NCBI RefSeq assembly: GCF_001038505.1
Contig: NZ_LDPY01000007.1
Coordinates: 1 to 64,000, forward strand
Direction of reading: 5' to 3'
Source: Puniceibacterium sp. IMCC21224
GTDB taxonomy: Bacteria > Pseudomonadota > Alphaproteobacteria > Rhodobacterales > Rhodobacteraceae
DNA: 64,000 nt
Positions 34,598-43,354 of this stretch are shown here, piece after piece. Numbering within the stretch: position 1 is the first letter of the stretch; each line of letters begins with the position of its first letter. Under the pieces are notes generated by a model. It was not told where the DNA came from and did no database searches. It was given only the letters and a program-made list of their open reading frames with translations. Both the position numbers and the translations under genes were made by a program.

Positions 34598-35914
34598 ATG
34601 AGCACAGTTATCGACATTCGTGTCCCCGACATCGGCGACTTCAAAGACGTTCCGGTCGTCGAAATTCCGATTTCGGTCGGTGACACGGTTCAAATGGACG
34701 ACACGCTGATCGTCGTGGAATCCGACAAGGCCACGCTCGATGTGCCGAGTTCACATGCAGGTCGTATCCTGGAACTCCTCGTCACCGAAGGATCGCCGGT
34801 CAGCGAGGGCACCGTCGTGGCCCGCCTCGAAATCGCGGCCGCCCTGGATGCAGGCACACCGACCGCAGCGCCGGCGGCGGTTCCGGCCGCACCTTCCCCG
34901 GCCCCCGTTGCAGCAACCACTACAGCGTTTGAGGCCCAGAAGCCGACTCCGGCCACGACCGGCGCTATTCCGCCGGTCGGTGCACTGGCGCCCAATCGAT
35001 CGGTCTATGCGTCGCCGTCGATCCGCCACTATGCCCGCAAGCTGGGCGTCAGCCTTGCCGAAGTGACCGGCACCGGGCCGAAGGCGCGCATCCAGCGCGA
35101 GGATGTCGAAGCCTTTGTGAAGGCACGTATGTCGGGCGCGACCTCGAACTCGGCGGCGGCCGGCACATCCATGACACCCCTCGCGGGCCTGCCGGGCTGG
35201 CCAAAAGAGAACTTCGAGAAGTTCGGCGCCGTCGAACGCGTGTCCCTCAGCCGGATCGTCAAGATTTCCGGTCCCGCTTTGGCGCGCAATTCGATTACCA
35301 TTCCGCATGTCTGCAACTTTGACAAGGCAGACGTCACGGACCTTGAGGATTTCCGCAAGCGCCTGAACGCAGAGGGGACCAAGGACAATCCCAAGATCAC
35401 CCTTCTCGCCTTTACGGTTAAGGCCGTGGTTTCAGCCCTTAAGGCGTATCCCAAGTTCAACTCTTCGCTCGAAGGGGACGAGATCGTGTTGAAGCGCTAC
35501 TGGAACATCGGCGTCGCCGCTGATACTCCCGAAGGGCTGGTTGTGCCGGTGGTGAAGGCAGCCGATCAGAAAAGCGTGGTCGAAATCGCCGACGAAATGG
35601 CTGAACTGGCAGCACAGGCGCGCGCGGGCAAGCTGAAGCCCGACTCAATGCAGGGCGCGACCTTCACCATCTCGTCGCTTGGTGGGATCGGCGGCACCGG
35701 CTTCACGCCGATCATCAACGCGCCGCAGGTCGCAATCCTGGGCATGACACGGGCCGAGGTGCAGCCAGTCTGGCGTGACAACGCTGTGCAGCCACGCCTG
35801 ATCCAGCCGGTCAGCCTGAGCTGGGACCACCGCGTGGTGGACGGCGTCGCCGCCGCCAGGTTCCTTCAGCATGTCTGCCGCGTCCTTTCCGATTTCCGGC
35901 GTGTCGCAATTTGA
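34598..35914 (+). CDS. aceF: dihydrolipoamide acetyltransferase (E2 of pyruvate dehydrogenase)
   Basis: 438 residues. One N-terminal lipoyl domain (residues ~1-80, with the modified Lys in VVESDKATLDVPSS) is followed by an Ala/Pro linker (~85-125), a peripheral-subunit-binding domain (VYASPSIRHYARKLGVSLAE, GTGPKARIQREDVEAFV) and a catalytic acyltransferase domain ending in SLSWDHRVVDGVAAARF with the catalytic His and Asp. E. coli AceF has three lipoyl domains; one is common elsewhere. It starts 12 bases after aceE. Forms the core of the complex, transferring acetyl groups to CoA. Confidence 0.94.
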   Translation: MSTVIDIRVPDIGDFKDVPVVEIPISVGDTVQMDDTLIVVESDKATLDVPSSHAGRILELLVTEGSPVSEGTVVARLEIAAALDAGTPTAAPAAVPAAPSPAPVAATTTAFEAQKPTPATTGAIPPVGALAPNRSVYASPSIRHYARKLGVSLAEVTGTGPKARIQREDVEAFVKARMSGATSNSAAAGTSMTPLAGLPGWPKENFEKFGAVERVSLSRIVKISGPALARNSITIPHVCNFDKADVTDLEDFRKRLNAEGTKDNPKITLLAFTVKAVVSALKAYPKFNSSLEGDEIVLKRYWNIGVAADTPEGLVVPVVKAADQKSVVEIADEMAELAAQARAGKLKPDSMQGATFTISSLGGIGGTGFTPIINAPQVAILGMTRAEVQPVWRDNAVQPRLIQPVSLSWDHRVVDGVAAARFLQHVCRVLSDFRRVAI

Positions 35915-35923
35915 AGGGTTAGT

Positions 35924-37618
35924 ATGATCACCGAAATCCGCATCCCCGAGATCGGCGACTTTTCCGATGTGCCGGTCATCGAAATCCTTGTCTCGCACGG
36001 CGACACGATTGCCGAGGATGACACGATCCTGACGCTGGAAAGCGACAAGGCAACGCTGGATGTCCCGAGCCCGGTCGCGGGCACGGTGCGCGAGTTGCTG
36101 GTCAAGATCGGCGACCGCGTCAGCGAAGGCCATGTCGTGCTGCGGCTGGAAACTGGCTCGGCTGGGGCAGGGGCGGCGACACCTGTACCGACGCCTTCCG
36201 CCGCCTCGGCGGCCACTCCTGTCGCGGCATCGGGCGATCACGCGTCAGTCGTGGTGATCGGGGCCGGGCCGGGGGGCTATACGGCGGCGTTCCGCGCGGC
36301 CGACCTGGGGCGTGACGTGACGCTAATCGACCCGCAGGCGACCTTGGGCGGCGTCTGTCTGAATGTCGGCTGCATCCCGTCCAAGGCCCTTTTGCACATC
36401 GCCAAGGTCATCGACGAGGCCGAAGACGCGCAGGCACAAGGTCTTGGCTTCGGGGCGCCCACGATCGACCTAGAGCAGATCCGCAGCTTCAAGGACAGCG
36501 TGATCGGGAAACTGACGGGTGGGCTGAACGGGCTGGCCAAGCGGCGCAAAGTCAAGGTGATCCGCGGCACCGCATCATTTACCGGCCTGAACAGCCTGAC
36601 GGTGCAGTCCGAGGACAGTGCCCGCAATCTGACCTTCGATCAGGCGATCATCGCCATCGGGTCCGAACCCGTTCGCCTGCCCTTCTTGCCCGACGATCCG
36701 CGGATCATCGACAGCACCGGCGCGCTTGCCCTGACCGATATCCCACAGCGGATGCTAGTCGTCGGGGGCGGCATCATCGGCCTTGAGATGGCGCAGGTCT
36801 ATAACGCTCTAGGCGCAAAGATCGACATTGTCGAGGCGACAAGCCAGATCATTCCCGGCGCCGACAAGGACATCGTGGCGCCCCTGGACAAGCGTTTGCA
36901 GGGCAGGGGCCTGACCGTCCGCACCGACACTCGCATCACCGGCGTTGTTGCGGGCGAAAAGCTGGTCGCAAGCTTCGAGGGGGCCAACGGCAGCGACAGC
37001 GAAAGCTATGACCGCATTCTCGTCGCCGTCGGCCGCACGCCGAACGGGCGCAAGATCGACGCGGCGCAGGCGGGGATCGAGGTGACGGCGCAGGGCTTTA
37101 TCACTGTCGATGGCCAGATGCGCACCGCGCAACCGCATATCTTCGCCATCGGCGATGTCGTCGGCCAGCCGATGCTGGCGCACAAGGCCGTGCACGAGGC
37201 CAAGGTCGCCGCCGAGGCCGCCTGCGGCGAGAAGGCGGCGTTCGAGCCGGCCTGCATCCCTTCGGTCGCCTATACCGATCCCGAAATCGCCTGGGTCGGC
37301 CTGACCGAGGTGCAGGCCAAAAAGGACGACATCAAGGTCAAGAGGGCGAGCTTTCCCTGGATGGCATCGGGCCGCGCACTTTCGATGGGACGCGATGACG
37401 GGATGACCAAGCTGGTCTTCGATCCCGATACCGGGCGTGTGCTGGGCGGCGCGATCGTCGGGGTCAATGCCGGCGACCTGATCGCCGAGATTGCGCTCGC
37501 GATCGAAATGGGCGCCGATGCCGAGGATATCGGCCTGACGATTCACCCGCACCCGACACTTTCGGAAAGCGTCGGTTTTGCCGCTGAAGCATTTATGGGG
37601 ACTCTCACTGATCTATGA
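35924..37618 (+). CDS. lpd: dihydrolipoamide dehydrogenase (E3) with N-terminal lipoyl domain
   Basis: 564 residues. Residues ~1-80 are a lipoyl domain (LTLESDKATLDVPSPVAG), unusual for generic E3 but known in several bacterial PDH operons. After an Ala/Pro/Thr linker comes the flavoprotein disulfide reductase: FAD site SVVVIGAGPGGYTAAFRAAD, redox-active cysteines GGVCLNVGCIPSKALLH, NAD site MLVVGGGIIGLEMAQVYNAL, a second FAD motif IFAIGDVVGQPMLAHKAVHE, and the interface His-Glu pair near LTIHPHPTLSESVGFAAEA. It starts nine bases after aceF and reoxidises the dihydrolipoyl arm with NAD+. Last gene of the operon; a strong terminator follows. Confidence 0.94.
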   Translation: MITEIRIPEIGDFSDVPVIEILVSHGDTIAEDDTILTLESDKATLDVPSPVAGTVRELLVKIGDRVSEGHVVLRLETGSAGAGAATPVPTPSAASAATPVAASGDHASVVVIGAGPGGYTAAFRAADLGRDVTLIDPQATLGGVCLNVGCIPSKALLHIAKVIDEAEDAQAQGLGFGAPTIDLEQIRSFKDSVIGKLTGGLNGLAKRRKVKVIRGTASFTGLNSLTVQSEDSARNLTFDQAIIAIGSEPVRLPFLPDDPRIIDSTGALALTDIPQRMLVVGGGIIGLEMAQVYNALGAKIDIVEATSQIIPGADKDIVAPLDKRLQGRGLTVRTDTRITGVVAGEKLVASFEGANGSDSESYDRILVAVGRTPNGRKIDAAQAGIEVTAQGFITVDGQMRTAQPHIFAIGDVVGQPMLAHKAVHEAKVAAEAACGEKAAFEPACIPSVAYTDPEIAWVGLTEVQAKKDDIKVKRASFPWMASGRALSMGRDDGMTKLVFDPDTGRVLGGAIVGVNAGDLIAEIALAIEMGADAEDIGLTIHPHPTLSESVGFAAEAFMGTLTDL

Positions 37619-37724
37619 AACAGAGTGAGTCAATTTTGACATAAGTTTGCTTATGAGATTTTTGGCCGGCTCCAAATTTCCCCGTAGAATTCGTCCTCTA
37701 CAACCTCCCTGTGGACGACCGACT
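37619..37724. other. post-operon spacer with a short A+T-rich inverted repeat
   Basis: CATAAG (37640-37645) and CTTATG (37650-37655) form a 6-bp dyad followed by five T residues (37659-37663). It could be a weak terminator just past lpd or an operator. TTGACA at 37636-37641 overlaps it and is a perfect -35 match, but no properly spaced -10 is evident. No gene is seen between 37619 and 37932. Confidence 0.35.
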
Positions 37725-37756
37725 GGCGGCACCGGTATTGCCGGTGCCGCCCTTTT
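37725..37756 (+). terminator. rho-independent terminator of the aceE-aceF-lpd operon
   Basis: GGCGGCACCGG (37725-37735) pairs perfectly with CCGGTGCCGCC (37741-37751) around a five-base loop and is followed by CTTTT. It is the strongest terminator-like structure in the region, about 105 bp after the lpd stop. Confidence 0.85.
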
Positions 37757-37888
37757 CCGAAAGAACGATTGAACGGCCCAGAATGTTTGAGATACGGATC
37801 ATCCCGTGACCTGCGTATCGGCAGGCATCCCATTCCGGCGATCTCGCGCCGCTCCAAGATTTCTTCTCTGCACCTCCAAATGTAACAT

Positions 37889-37905
37889 ATATCGCGTGGC
37901 GATAT
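37889..37905. promoter_or_regulatory. candidate operator of the adjacent HTH regulator
   Basis: ATATCGC-GTG-GCGATAT is a perfect 7-bp palindrome with a 3-base centre, 27 bases before the start of the HTH gene. Small Cro/C1-type regulators commonly bind such dyads to control their own promoter. Confidence 0.5.
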
Positions 37906-37932
37906 CTCGCGCATCATGTCCGTCTTGCGGGC

Positions 37933-38142
37933 ATGAACTTGCGGGACCGTGTAGCACTGAACATCCAGGACTTGAGACGCGCCCGCGGCCTCAGCCAGGA
38001 GGAGCTTGCTCATCGGGCCGATGTGAGCCGCGGCCATATGGGCAAGGTCGAGAACGCAAGGTTCGCGGCGTCGCTCGATCTGCTCGAACGCATCGCGAAG
38101 GCCCTGAAGGTCGACCCCGCCGAACTCTTTACAAAACGCTAG
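37933..38142 (+). CDS. small Cro/C1-type helix-turn-helix regulator
   Basis: 69 residues, almost entirely one XRE-family HTH domain: MNLRDRVALNIQDLRRARGL, SQEELAHRADVSRGHMGKVE, NARFAASLDLLERIAKALKV, DPAELF. The Ser-Arg recognition helix and the DPAELF ending are typical of stand-alone C-protein/immunity-like regulators on mobile elements. It precedes the small-protein and conjugation genes on the same strand, with a palindromic candidate operator just upstream. It may regulate itself and transfer genes; targets are not established. A longer antisense reading through this region is not credible. Confidence 0.85.
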   Translation: MNLRDRVALNIQDLRRARGLSQEELAHRADVSRGHMGKVENARFAASLDLLERIAKALKVDPAELFTKR

Positions 38143-38218
38143 CTGCTTCCTGCCAGCCATTGATCGGTTCGGTCCCGATACGCCGCAATCGCTAGTCTAA
38201 CGGTATGGCAGGAGTTCT

Positions 38219-38419
38219 ATGCGCAAGAAAAAAACAGGCTGGCCCTTTCAGGAAGGGTTTATCATCGACGGAACGCAGGAAACCCACGTGTTCACCGACT
38301 ACCGCTGGAACGATGGATCCGTGAGTCGCCGCCAGTTAGTCGATCCGGAAAGTTACGACGTCAGACTTGTCATCGTGCGGCCGTTTTCAGTCAAGCTGCC
38401 GGGTGGCGAGGATCAGTAA
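38219..38419 (+). CDS. small hypothetical protein
   Basis: 66 residues starting MRKKKTGWPFQEGFIIDGTQ, with GGCAGGAG six to seven bases before the ATG. It has a beta-rich, soluble composition (THVFTDYRWNDGSVSRRQLV) and ends in PFSVKLPGGEDQ. It follows the HTH gene by 76 bases and ends with a 7-base overlap of the convergent gene at 38413. No recognised family and no membrane segment. Support comes from the start signal and the compact placement only. Confidence 0.5.
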   Translation: MRKKKTGWPFQEGFIIDGTQETHVFTDYRWNDGSVSRRQLVDPESYDVRLVIVRPFSVKLPGGEDQ

Positions 38420-38991
38420 GAGAACCACTCCGAGTGACCCATGTTCCCCTCGTAGTCGCCGTATTCGACCATGATGCTGCGGGAATAGAAGTGCCAAAGG
38501 CCTCCATTGGTCGGGTAGGCGATCTCTTGTCCACTTTCCGAGACGAATGCCGCGGGCCAGGGCGTGTGGGATCCATAGACTCGCTGAATGTAGCGGCAGG
38601 TCCGGTTTTCACGGTCACAGGAGCGGATCGACCAGTCCCACTGCCTCGGATCGTCGCGGGTTCTGTAAGATCGCCCGGTGAACCAGATCACATGGGTGCG
38701 GTTCAGCCATTCGTATTCCGGCAGATTGGTGTCGAGTTCACCCTCGCCACCAGGGCCACCCAGATCAACCGGCACATGGGCAAAGGTACAGACCCCGAAG
38801 GGTGGCAGGCTCGGCCAGGGTGTGATCCGACGAATCATGGTGCGATAGGCCCGTGCGCAGACAGCACTCGGGGGGAAGCCGCCCGCCATGCAGAGCATGA
38901 TGGCGCAGTCGATGTCATAGGCTTGCGCTTTCTCGGGCACCCCAAGAGCTCCCAACACTCCGATTATCGCCGCCAAGACCTGTCGTTTCAT
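38413..38991 (-). CDS. exported cysteine-rich protein, TrbM-like
   Basis: 192 residues from the ATG at 38991, which has GGGAG upstream; an ATG five codons earlier lacks one. A signal peptide is clear (MKRQVLAAIIGVLGALGVPE, then KAQA before YDIDCAIM). The mature N-terminus CAIMLCMAGGFPPSAVCARA with later cysteines resembles the TrbM/KikA group of conjugation proteins; I hold that assignment loosely. The rest (THVIWFTGRSYRT, SIRSCDRENRTCRYIQRV) suggests disulfide-bonded periplasmic structure. It is transcribed opposite to the VirB operon that starts next door. Probable accessory of conjugative transfer. Confidence 0.65.
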   Translation of the reverse strand: MKRQVLAAIIGVLGALGVPEKAQAYDIDCAIMLCMAGGFPPSAVCARAYRTMIRRITPWPSLPPFGVCTFAHVPVDLGGPGGEGELDTNLPEYEWLNRTHVIWFTGRSYRTRDDPRQWDWSIRSCDRENRTCRYIQRVYGSHTPWPAAFVSESGQEIAYPTNGGLWHFYSRSIMVEYGDYEGNMGHSEWFSY

Positions 38992-39121
38992 GCCGCTCTC
39001 CCGCAAAAGTTGGATTGACTATCCCACAAATTGTATTTTTCTGCAATATGTCGTATTGACTCTATATGTCTTTATGGCCTTAGTGCAGTGAAGTAGAAGG
39101 ACTCTCACGGGGAGAGTCCAA

Positions 39122-39436
39122 ATGCCGATAGCGCGTAATCAGATCTTGATCACACTCGATGGGGTCAAAGACCTTCAGAAAAAGAAGGTTGCGTTCCGCT
39201 GCAGGTATGAACTCGTGGGGTTCACGGACGATGGCAAGCCGCGCTACCAGTGCATCTATCTGCGCACGGGCGAGCCGGAAGCCATTCTGGTCTCGACCCG
39301 GATTACCCCACATGGGCCAGAACCGCGGTATTTCAACATATGGCCGGGGCTCTTCAAACATCATCTCGAGTTCGGTGACGGGCACGATCTGCGCTTTGGT
39401 CCTGATTACAGCATCACCCTCGAGGAGCGCGGCTGA
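39122..39436 (+). CDS. small protein preceding the VirB operon
   Basis: 104 residues from an ATG with GGGGAGAG six bases upstream. Sequence such as [40 protein letters not shown] and [19 protein letters not shown] looks like a genuine soluble beta-rich protein. Its 3' end overlaps the likely start of the transglycosylase gene by 62 bases in another frame, suggesting translational coupling. I do not recognise the family. It is likely the first gene of the transfer operon, downstream of an A+T-rich promoter-like spacer at 39007-39121. Confidence 0.6.
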   Translation: MPIARNQILITLDGVKDLQKKKVAFRCRYELVGFTDDGKPRYQCIYLRTGEPEAILVSTRITPHGPEPRYFNIWPGLFKHHLEFGDGHDLRFGPDYSITLEERG

Positions 39437-40073
39437 CGTCATCGCCTTCGGTCGTGACGGCACGGCCCGGACATCCGGCTGGATCTTTCATGGCGAACCA
39501 CCTGCCTGGGCGGGGCTGGGTGATAGTGCTGAGGCGGAAGTCGTTCTGGCCTCGTTGGACGCCACGCCGCCTTCCGGTCGCGACGGCATCCTCTCCCTGA
39601 TCGACGCCACGGCAGATCGCCACAAGGGAAACCGCGCCCTGCGGCAGGTCGACCTCGATGCGGACGCCTGGCAGATCCTCTTCCGCGCCCTGGTCGAGGC
39701 CGAAAGCAGCTACAATCCGACCGCCGTCAGCCCCAAGGGCGCCTATGGTTTGGGCCAGCTGATGCCGGACACGGCGCGCGCACTCGGGGTCGACCCGCGC
39801 GATCCCTCCCAGAACCTCGATGGCGCGGCGCGCTACCTGCTCGCCCAGCTCGCCACGTTCAAGGACATCGACCTGGCGCTGGCAGCCTATAATGCCGGGC
39901 CGCACAGGGTGGTCGAGTATTCCGGCATCCCGCCTTTCACCGAGACCCGCGACTACATCGCGCGCATTCACCGGATCCGGTCCCGGCTGGCAGGCCCTCC
40001 CGCTTCCGCTCCGGACATCCGCGTCGCAGAAGGGGTTCCAGCCCGCGCGCCCGTCCTCATCGATCTTCAGTAA
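39375..40073 (+). CDS. virB1: lytic transglycosylase, VirB1-like
   Basis: 232 residues from a GTG at 39375, chosen because it gives a signal peptide ([20 protein letters not shown] before DVIAF); longer ATG-initiated readings add an Arg/Ser-rich nonhomologous stretch. The SLT domain (residues ~95-215) has the catalytic Glu110 in [20 protein letters not shown], then [19 protein letters not shown] and [20 protein letters not shown]. It locally opens peptidoglycan for T4SS assembly. Directly followed by virB2. A second SLT protein is encoded at 43351. Confidence 0.85.
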   Translation: MTGTICALVLITASPSRSAADVIAFGRDGTARTSGWIFHGEPPAWAGLGDSAEAEVVLASLDATPPSGRDGILSLIDATADRHKGNRALRQVDLDADAWQILFRALVEAESSYNPTAVSPKGAYGLGQLMPDTARALGVDPRDPSQNLDGAARYLLAQLATFKDIDLALAAYNAGPHRVVEYSGIPPFTETRDYIARIHRIRSRLAGPPASAPDIRVAEGVPARAPVLIDLQ

Positions 40074-40089
40074 AACAAGGGAACTTCGC

Positions 40090-40371
40090 ATGCTCAGACA
40101 TCGCCTCAGCCGCCTCTTGCCTGCCACCACAACCCTGGCGGCTTTCGCAACGCCCGCTTTCGCGCAGGACTTGTCACCGATCCAGACCATGCTGGAAACC
40201 GTCGAGGCCGCGCTGACCGGTCCGATCGGAATCGCGGTCGCGACGCTTGCGGTCATCGGCACCGGTTTCATGTGCATGATGGGACGGCTCAACTGGGGCT
40301 GGTTCGCCTCGGTCATCATCGGGATCGTGCTGATTTTCTCGGCTGGCACCATCGTCGACGGCTTCTCCTGA
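40090..40371 (+). CDS. virB2: VirB2-like major pilin subunit
   Basis: 93 residues from the ATG at 40090. A long signal peptide (MLRHRLSRLLPATTTLAAFA, TPAFA before QDLSP) and two hydrophobic segments (GPIGIAVATLAVIGTGFMCM and WFASVIIGIVLIFSAGTIV) separated by a short basic loop (MGRLNWG) are exactly the TrbC/VirB2 layout. It is processed to form the conjugative pilus. It lies between the virB1-like gene and virB3; the 130-bp gap after it is larger than most in this operon and may hold an mRNA-processing or regulatory hairpin. Confidence 0.88.
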   Translation: MLRHRLSRLLPATTTLAAFATPAFAQDLSPIQTMLETVEAALTGPIGIAVATLAVIGTGFMCMMGRLNWGWFASVIIGIVLIFSAGTIVDGFS

Positions 40372-40501
40372 GAAGAGGGCCGATTGATGACTTCCCTGCA
40401 ATCTTGCATCCTCCAGTCGCCTCGAACTCGTTCTGCTTCGGAAACGCTGCCTCGAGCCGACCTGCGGATTCATTTTCATCGCTAAGCAGGGAAGCATCGA
40501 A

Positions 40502-40780
40502 GTGGCAGAACGATCCCCCCTCTTTCTGGGCCTCGCCCGTCCGCCCAAGTATCTGGGTCTCCCTGTCGGGTACCTCGTGGTGCTGGCGACCGGGGTCGTT
40601 CTGCCGTTCATCTGGACGAAGTCGATGGTCTTCTTCCTGGTCGGGCTCGTCGCCTATCCAATCCTCTGGTTCGTCGCTGACCGCGAGCCGCATTTCTTCG
40701 AGGTGCTGCGCGTCTCCTATGGATCGGTGCGCCCGACGAAAAACCGCAGCCTGCATGGAGGCGACAGCTTTGGCGCTTGA
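40502..40780 (+). CDS. virB3: VirB3-like inner-membrane protein
   Basis: 92 residues from a GTG at 40502. It has the VirB3 hallmark N-terminus (SPLFLGLARPPKYLGLPVGY), two adjacent membrane segments (YLVVLATGVVLPFIW and SMVFFLVGLVAYPILWFVA), and a conserved cytoplasmic end (DREPHFFEVLRVSYGSVRPT). It works with VirB4 in pilus biogenesis. Its last 26 bases overlap the start of virB4. Start and length are normal for the family. Confidence 0.88.
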   Translation: MAERSPLFLGLARPPKYLGLPVGYLVVLATGVVLPFIWTKSMVFFLVGLVAYPILWFVADREPHFFEVLRVSYGSVRPTKNRSLHGGDSFGA

Positions 40781-43148
40781 TGCGGGCACACTTTCCACTC
40801 ACGGAACCGCTCTGCTTCAGGCCGGCGGCGGGGAGTTCGCGCGGGAGAGTTATCTCGCGGAGCACCTGCCGTACTTCGCGCTGGCGGATGACGATGTCAT
40901 GGTGCTTCGCGAGGGCGACCTCATGGCGACCCTGCGCCTTGATGGTTTGAACCCGATGACCACGGAAGATGCCCGGCTCGACGCGCTCAAACGCGCGGTC
41001 GCCGCCATCGTCGCCCAGACCGGCAATGCCTTCGGCTTCTACATCCACCGCATCTCCGTGCCGCAGGATCTCGGAATGCGCCCCATCGAGGGGGACAGCT
41101 TTGCCGCCGCTATCGACACGCGCTGGCAGGCCCATGTCAAAGACCTGCGCCCGGCCAATCGTCAGCTCTATCTCAGCGTCATCCGGCGCCCCGATATCTC
41201 GGCCCGCATTCCATTCCTACGGGCGCTGGCCCGCAAGGCCTGGGTCAAGGACCGCGCGACGCGCATGCAGGAGCTGAATGAGGTCATGGGATTCTTCGAG
41301 GTGGCGCTTGCCTCGGCCAACCCGGTCCGGCTAACCCGCAAGGGCGGCGAATGGCTTGGCTATCTCAACACGCTGAACGCTGGGGCATTCTCCCCCATCG
41401 CCTTCGGGCAAAATGCCCTGCCCCTTTCACATACCTTGAGCAATTGCCGCGCCACCTTTGACGGCGACGTCGTCACCTTGACCGACGCCGTGACTGGGCG
41501 GGTAAAATACGGCGCGCTCTTTTCGATGAAAACCTATCCGGCCCTCACGGACGTCACGCTGCTCGACGCGCTCGACCTGCCTCTCGACATCGTGCTGACG
41601 AACTCCTTCAGCCCGATCCCGAACAACATCATGGCCGAACGCATCCAGCGCATCATCCGCCAGATGCATGCCTCCGACGACGCGGCTGTCTCCTTGCGCG
41701 AACAGCTCGGTCAAGCTGCCGACGATCAGGAAGCAGGCCGCATCGCCTTTGGCGACCATCACCTGTCGATCGCGGTCTATGCGCCAGACCGTGACACGCT
41801 CGAGCGCGCCGCCGCCCAGATCAAGCGCGTCGGCCAGGAAATCATGTCGGTGATTGTGCGCGAAAACATGGCGCTGAAAGCCACCTACTTCGCGCAATCC
41901 CCCGGTAACTTCGGCTACCGCGCCCGCAAGACGCCGATCTCCTCGATCAACTTCGCCGACTTCGCGGCCCTCCATGGCAGCGTCGAGGGACGTCGCCCGG
42001 ACCAGTCGCCCTGGGGTCAGACCATCTCGGTGCTGCCGACAGTCGGCACCTCGGGCTACCGCTTCAATTTCCATGAGGCGGGAAGCCCCGGCAAGGAACC
42101 GACCGTCGGCCATACGCTCGTTCTGGGACGCACCGGCACAGGCAAGACGTTGACCACCGCCTTCCTCGCGGCCCAAGCGCAGCGGGTCGGCGCGCGGCTT
42201 TTCTTCTTCGACAAGGATCGCGGCCTCGAGATGGCCGTTCGCGCGCTTGGCGGCCGCTACAACGAAATCCGTGCCGGCGTGCCGTCCGGCTTGAACCCTC
42301 TCGATACCGAAATCGATGAACGTGGCCGCGCCTGGCTCTCCGACTGGCTTTCAACCCTTCTTACCCGGGGCGGAACCCTCACCGGCGAGCAATCTCGCCA
42401 CATCCAGAGCGCGGTTTCGCAAAATGCCCATGCAGAGGGTTCGCTCAGGCGCTTCGCGAGTTTCGAGACCCTGTTCCAGTCCCTCGATGATGACGGCGAG
42501 CTGCAATCCCGCGTCGCCGAATGGGCTCCGGGCGGGCGCTACGGCTGGGTCTTCGATGAGCCTGAGCACGGGCGCGGTCTCAAGATGTCCGGCGACATCA
42601 TCGGATTCGACATGACCGAGATCCTCGACATGACCACCGAGCGCATGGCGGTGCTTTCGTACATTTTCCGCCAGATCGAACGGCTGGTGGAAGATCGGCG
42701 CCCCACAATCATCGTGCTCGACGAGGCCTGGAAGCTTCTCGACGATCCCTATTTCGGGGTGCGGTTGGAAAACTGGCTGGTCACGCTTCGGAAGATGAAC
42801 TGCGTCGTTATCATGATGACGCAGTATCCGAGCCAGCTGCGCGACAGCCGCGTCGGCAAGACCATCGTCGAGACGGTACCCACGCAAATCCTCTTCCCGA
42901 ACGATCGCGCCACCGTCTCGGACTATGACTTCCTGCGCGTGAATGCCAAGGAGGCGGCCCTTCTCGTCCAGCCCACCATCGGCCAGCGTATCGCGCTCGT
43001 TCGCTCGGCGGGCGAAAGTATCTTTGTCGATGCGGACCTCTCCGCGCTTGGCGATCTCCTTCCCATCCTTGGCGGCGGCGTCACTGGCGAAGCCCGCGTG
43101 TCCGCCGATTGGCGCGCCAATCCTGATTTCTGGAGACATGTGATATGA
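40755..43148 (+). CDS. virB4: VirB4-like T4SS ATPase
   Basis: 797 residues from the ATG at 40755; a much longer in-frame opening upstream is noncoding shadow over virB2/virB3. The N-terminal CagE/TrbE/VirB4 region reads YLAEHLPYFALADDDVMVLR and FYIHRISVPQDLGMRPIEG. The C-terminal P-loop ATPase has Walker A VLGRTGTGKTLTTAFLA at about residue 455, Walker B PTIIVLDEAWKLLDDPYFG at about 650 and the conserved NCVVIMMTQYPSQLRDSRVG. It energises substrate transfer and pilus assembly at the inner membrane. Both neighbours overlap it, consistent with coupled translation. Confidence 0.95.
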   Translation: MEATALALDAGTLSTHGTALLQAGGGEFARESYLAEHLPYFALADDDVMVLREGDLMATLRLDGLNPMTTEDARLDALKRAVAAIVAQTGNAFGFYIHRISVPQDLGMRPIEGDSFAAAIDTRWQAHVKDLRPANRQLYLSVIRRPDISARIPFLRALARKAWVKDRATRMQELNEVMGFFEVALASANPVRLTRKGGEWLGYLNTLNAGAFSPIAFGQNALPLSHTLSNCRATFDGDVVTLTDAVTGRVKYGALFSMKTYPALTDVTLLDALDLPLDIVLTNSFSPIPNNIMAERIQRIIRQMHASDDAAVSLREQLGQAADDQEAGRIAFGDHHLSIAVYAPDRDTLERAAAQIKRVGQEIMSVIVRENMALKATYFAQSPGNFGYRARKTPISSINFADFAALHGSVEGRRPDQSPWGQTISVLPTVGTSGYRFNFHEAGSPGKEPTVGHTLVLGRTGTGKTLTTAFLAAQAQRVGARLFFFDKDRGLEMAVRALGGRYNEIRAGVPSGLNPLDTEIDERGRAWLSDWLSTLLTRGGTLTGEQSRHIQSAVSQNAHAEGSLRRFASFETLFQSLDDDGELQSRVAEWAPGGRYGWVFDEPEHGRGLKMSGDIIGFDMTEILDMTTERMAVLSYIFRQIERLVEDRRPTIIVLDEAWKLLDDPYFGVRLENWLVTLRKMNCVVIMMTQYPSQLRDSRVGKTIVETVPTQILFPNDRATVSDYDFLRVNAKEAALLVQPTIGQRIALVRSAGESIFVDADLSALGDLLPILGGGVTGEARVSADWRANPDFWRHVI

Positions 43149-43354
43149 ATTCAAAACCCCTCCTCGCGCTTTGCGCTACCGTGGGCCTTCTCTCGGCTTG
43201 CGAGAAATACACCGAGAAAACCTCTCCCTGCTTCGGACGCAATGGTGAGCCGCAGGTGACGCGGTCCGCGCTCGCCTTCTCGACCATGGGCGCACCGGTT
43301 CAGGAAACTGCCAAAGCCGACTGCACCTTCGAGACCCTGCCCCGTCCGGAATGA
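43145..43354 (+). CDS. small lipoprotein (VirB7-like position)
   Basis: 69 residues with a lipoprotein signal: MNSKPLLALCATVGLLSACE, lipobox LLSAC with the acylated Cys19. The mature part (KYTEKTSPCFGRNGEPQVTR) has two further cysteines. In Ti-type systems VirB7 is a small outer-membrane lipoprotein binding VirB9; size and lipobox fit, but its place between virB4 and virB5 differs from the classical order, so it could equally be an entry-exclusion-type lipoprotein. The ATG overlaps the virB4 stop (ATGA) and its own stop overlaps the next start the same way. Confidence 0.75.
   Translation: MNSKPLLALCATVGLLSACEKYTEKTSPCFGRNGEPQVTRSALAFSTMGAPVQETAKADCTFETLPRPE

Noticed and set aside
37651..38160. 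169-residue minus-strand frame
   Set aside because: It covers the operon terminator and the HTH gene on the other strand; composition is not protein-like.
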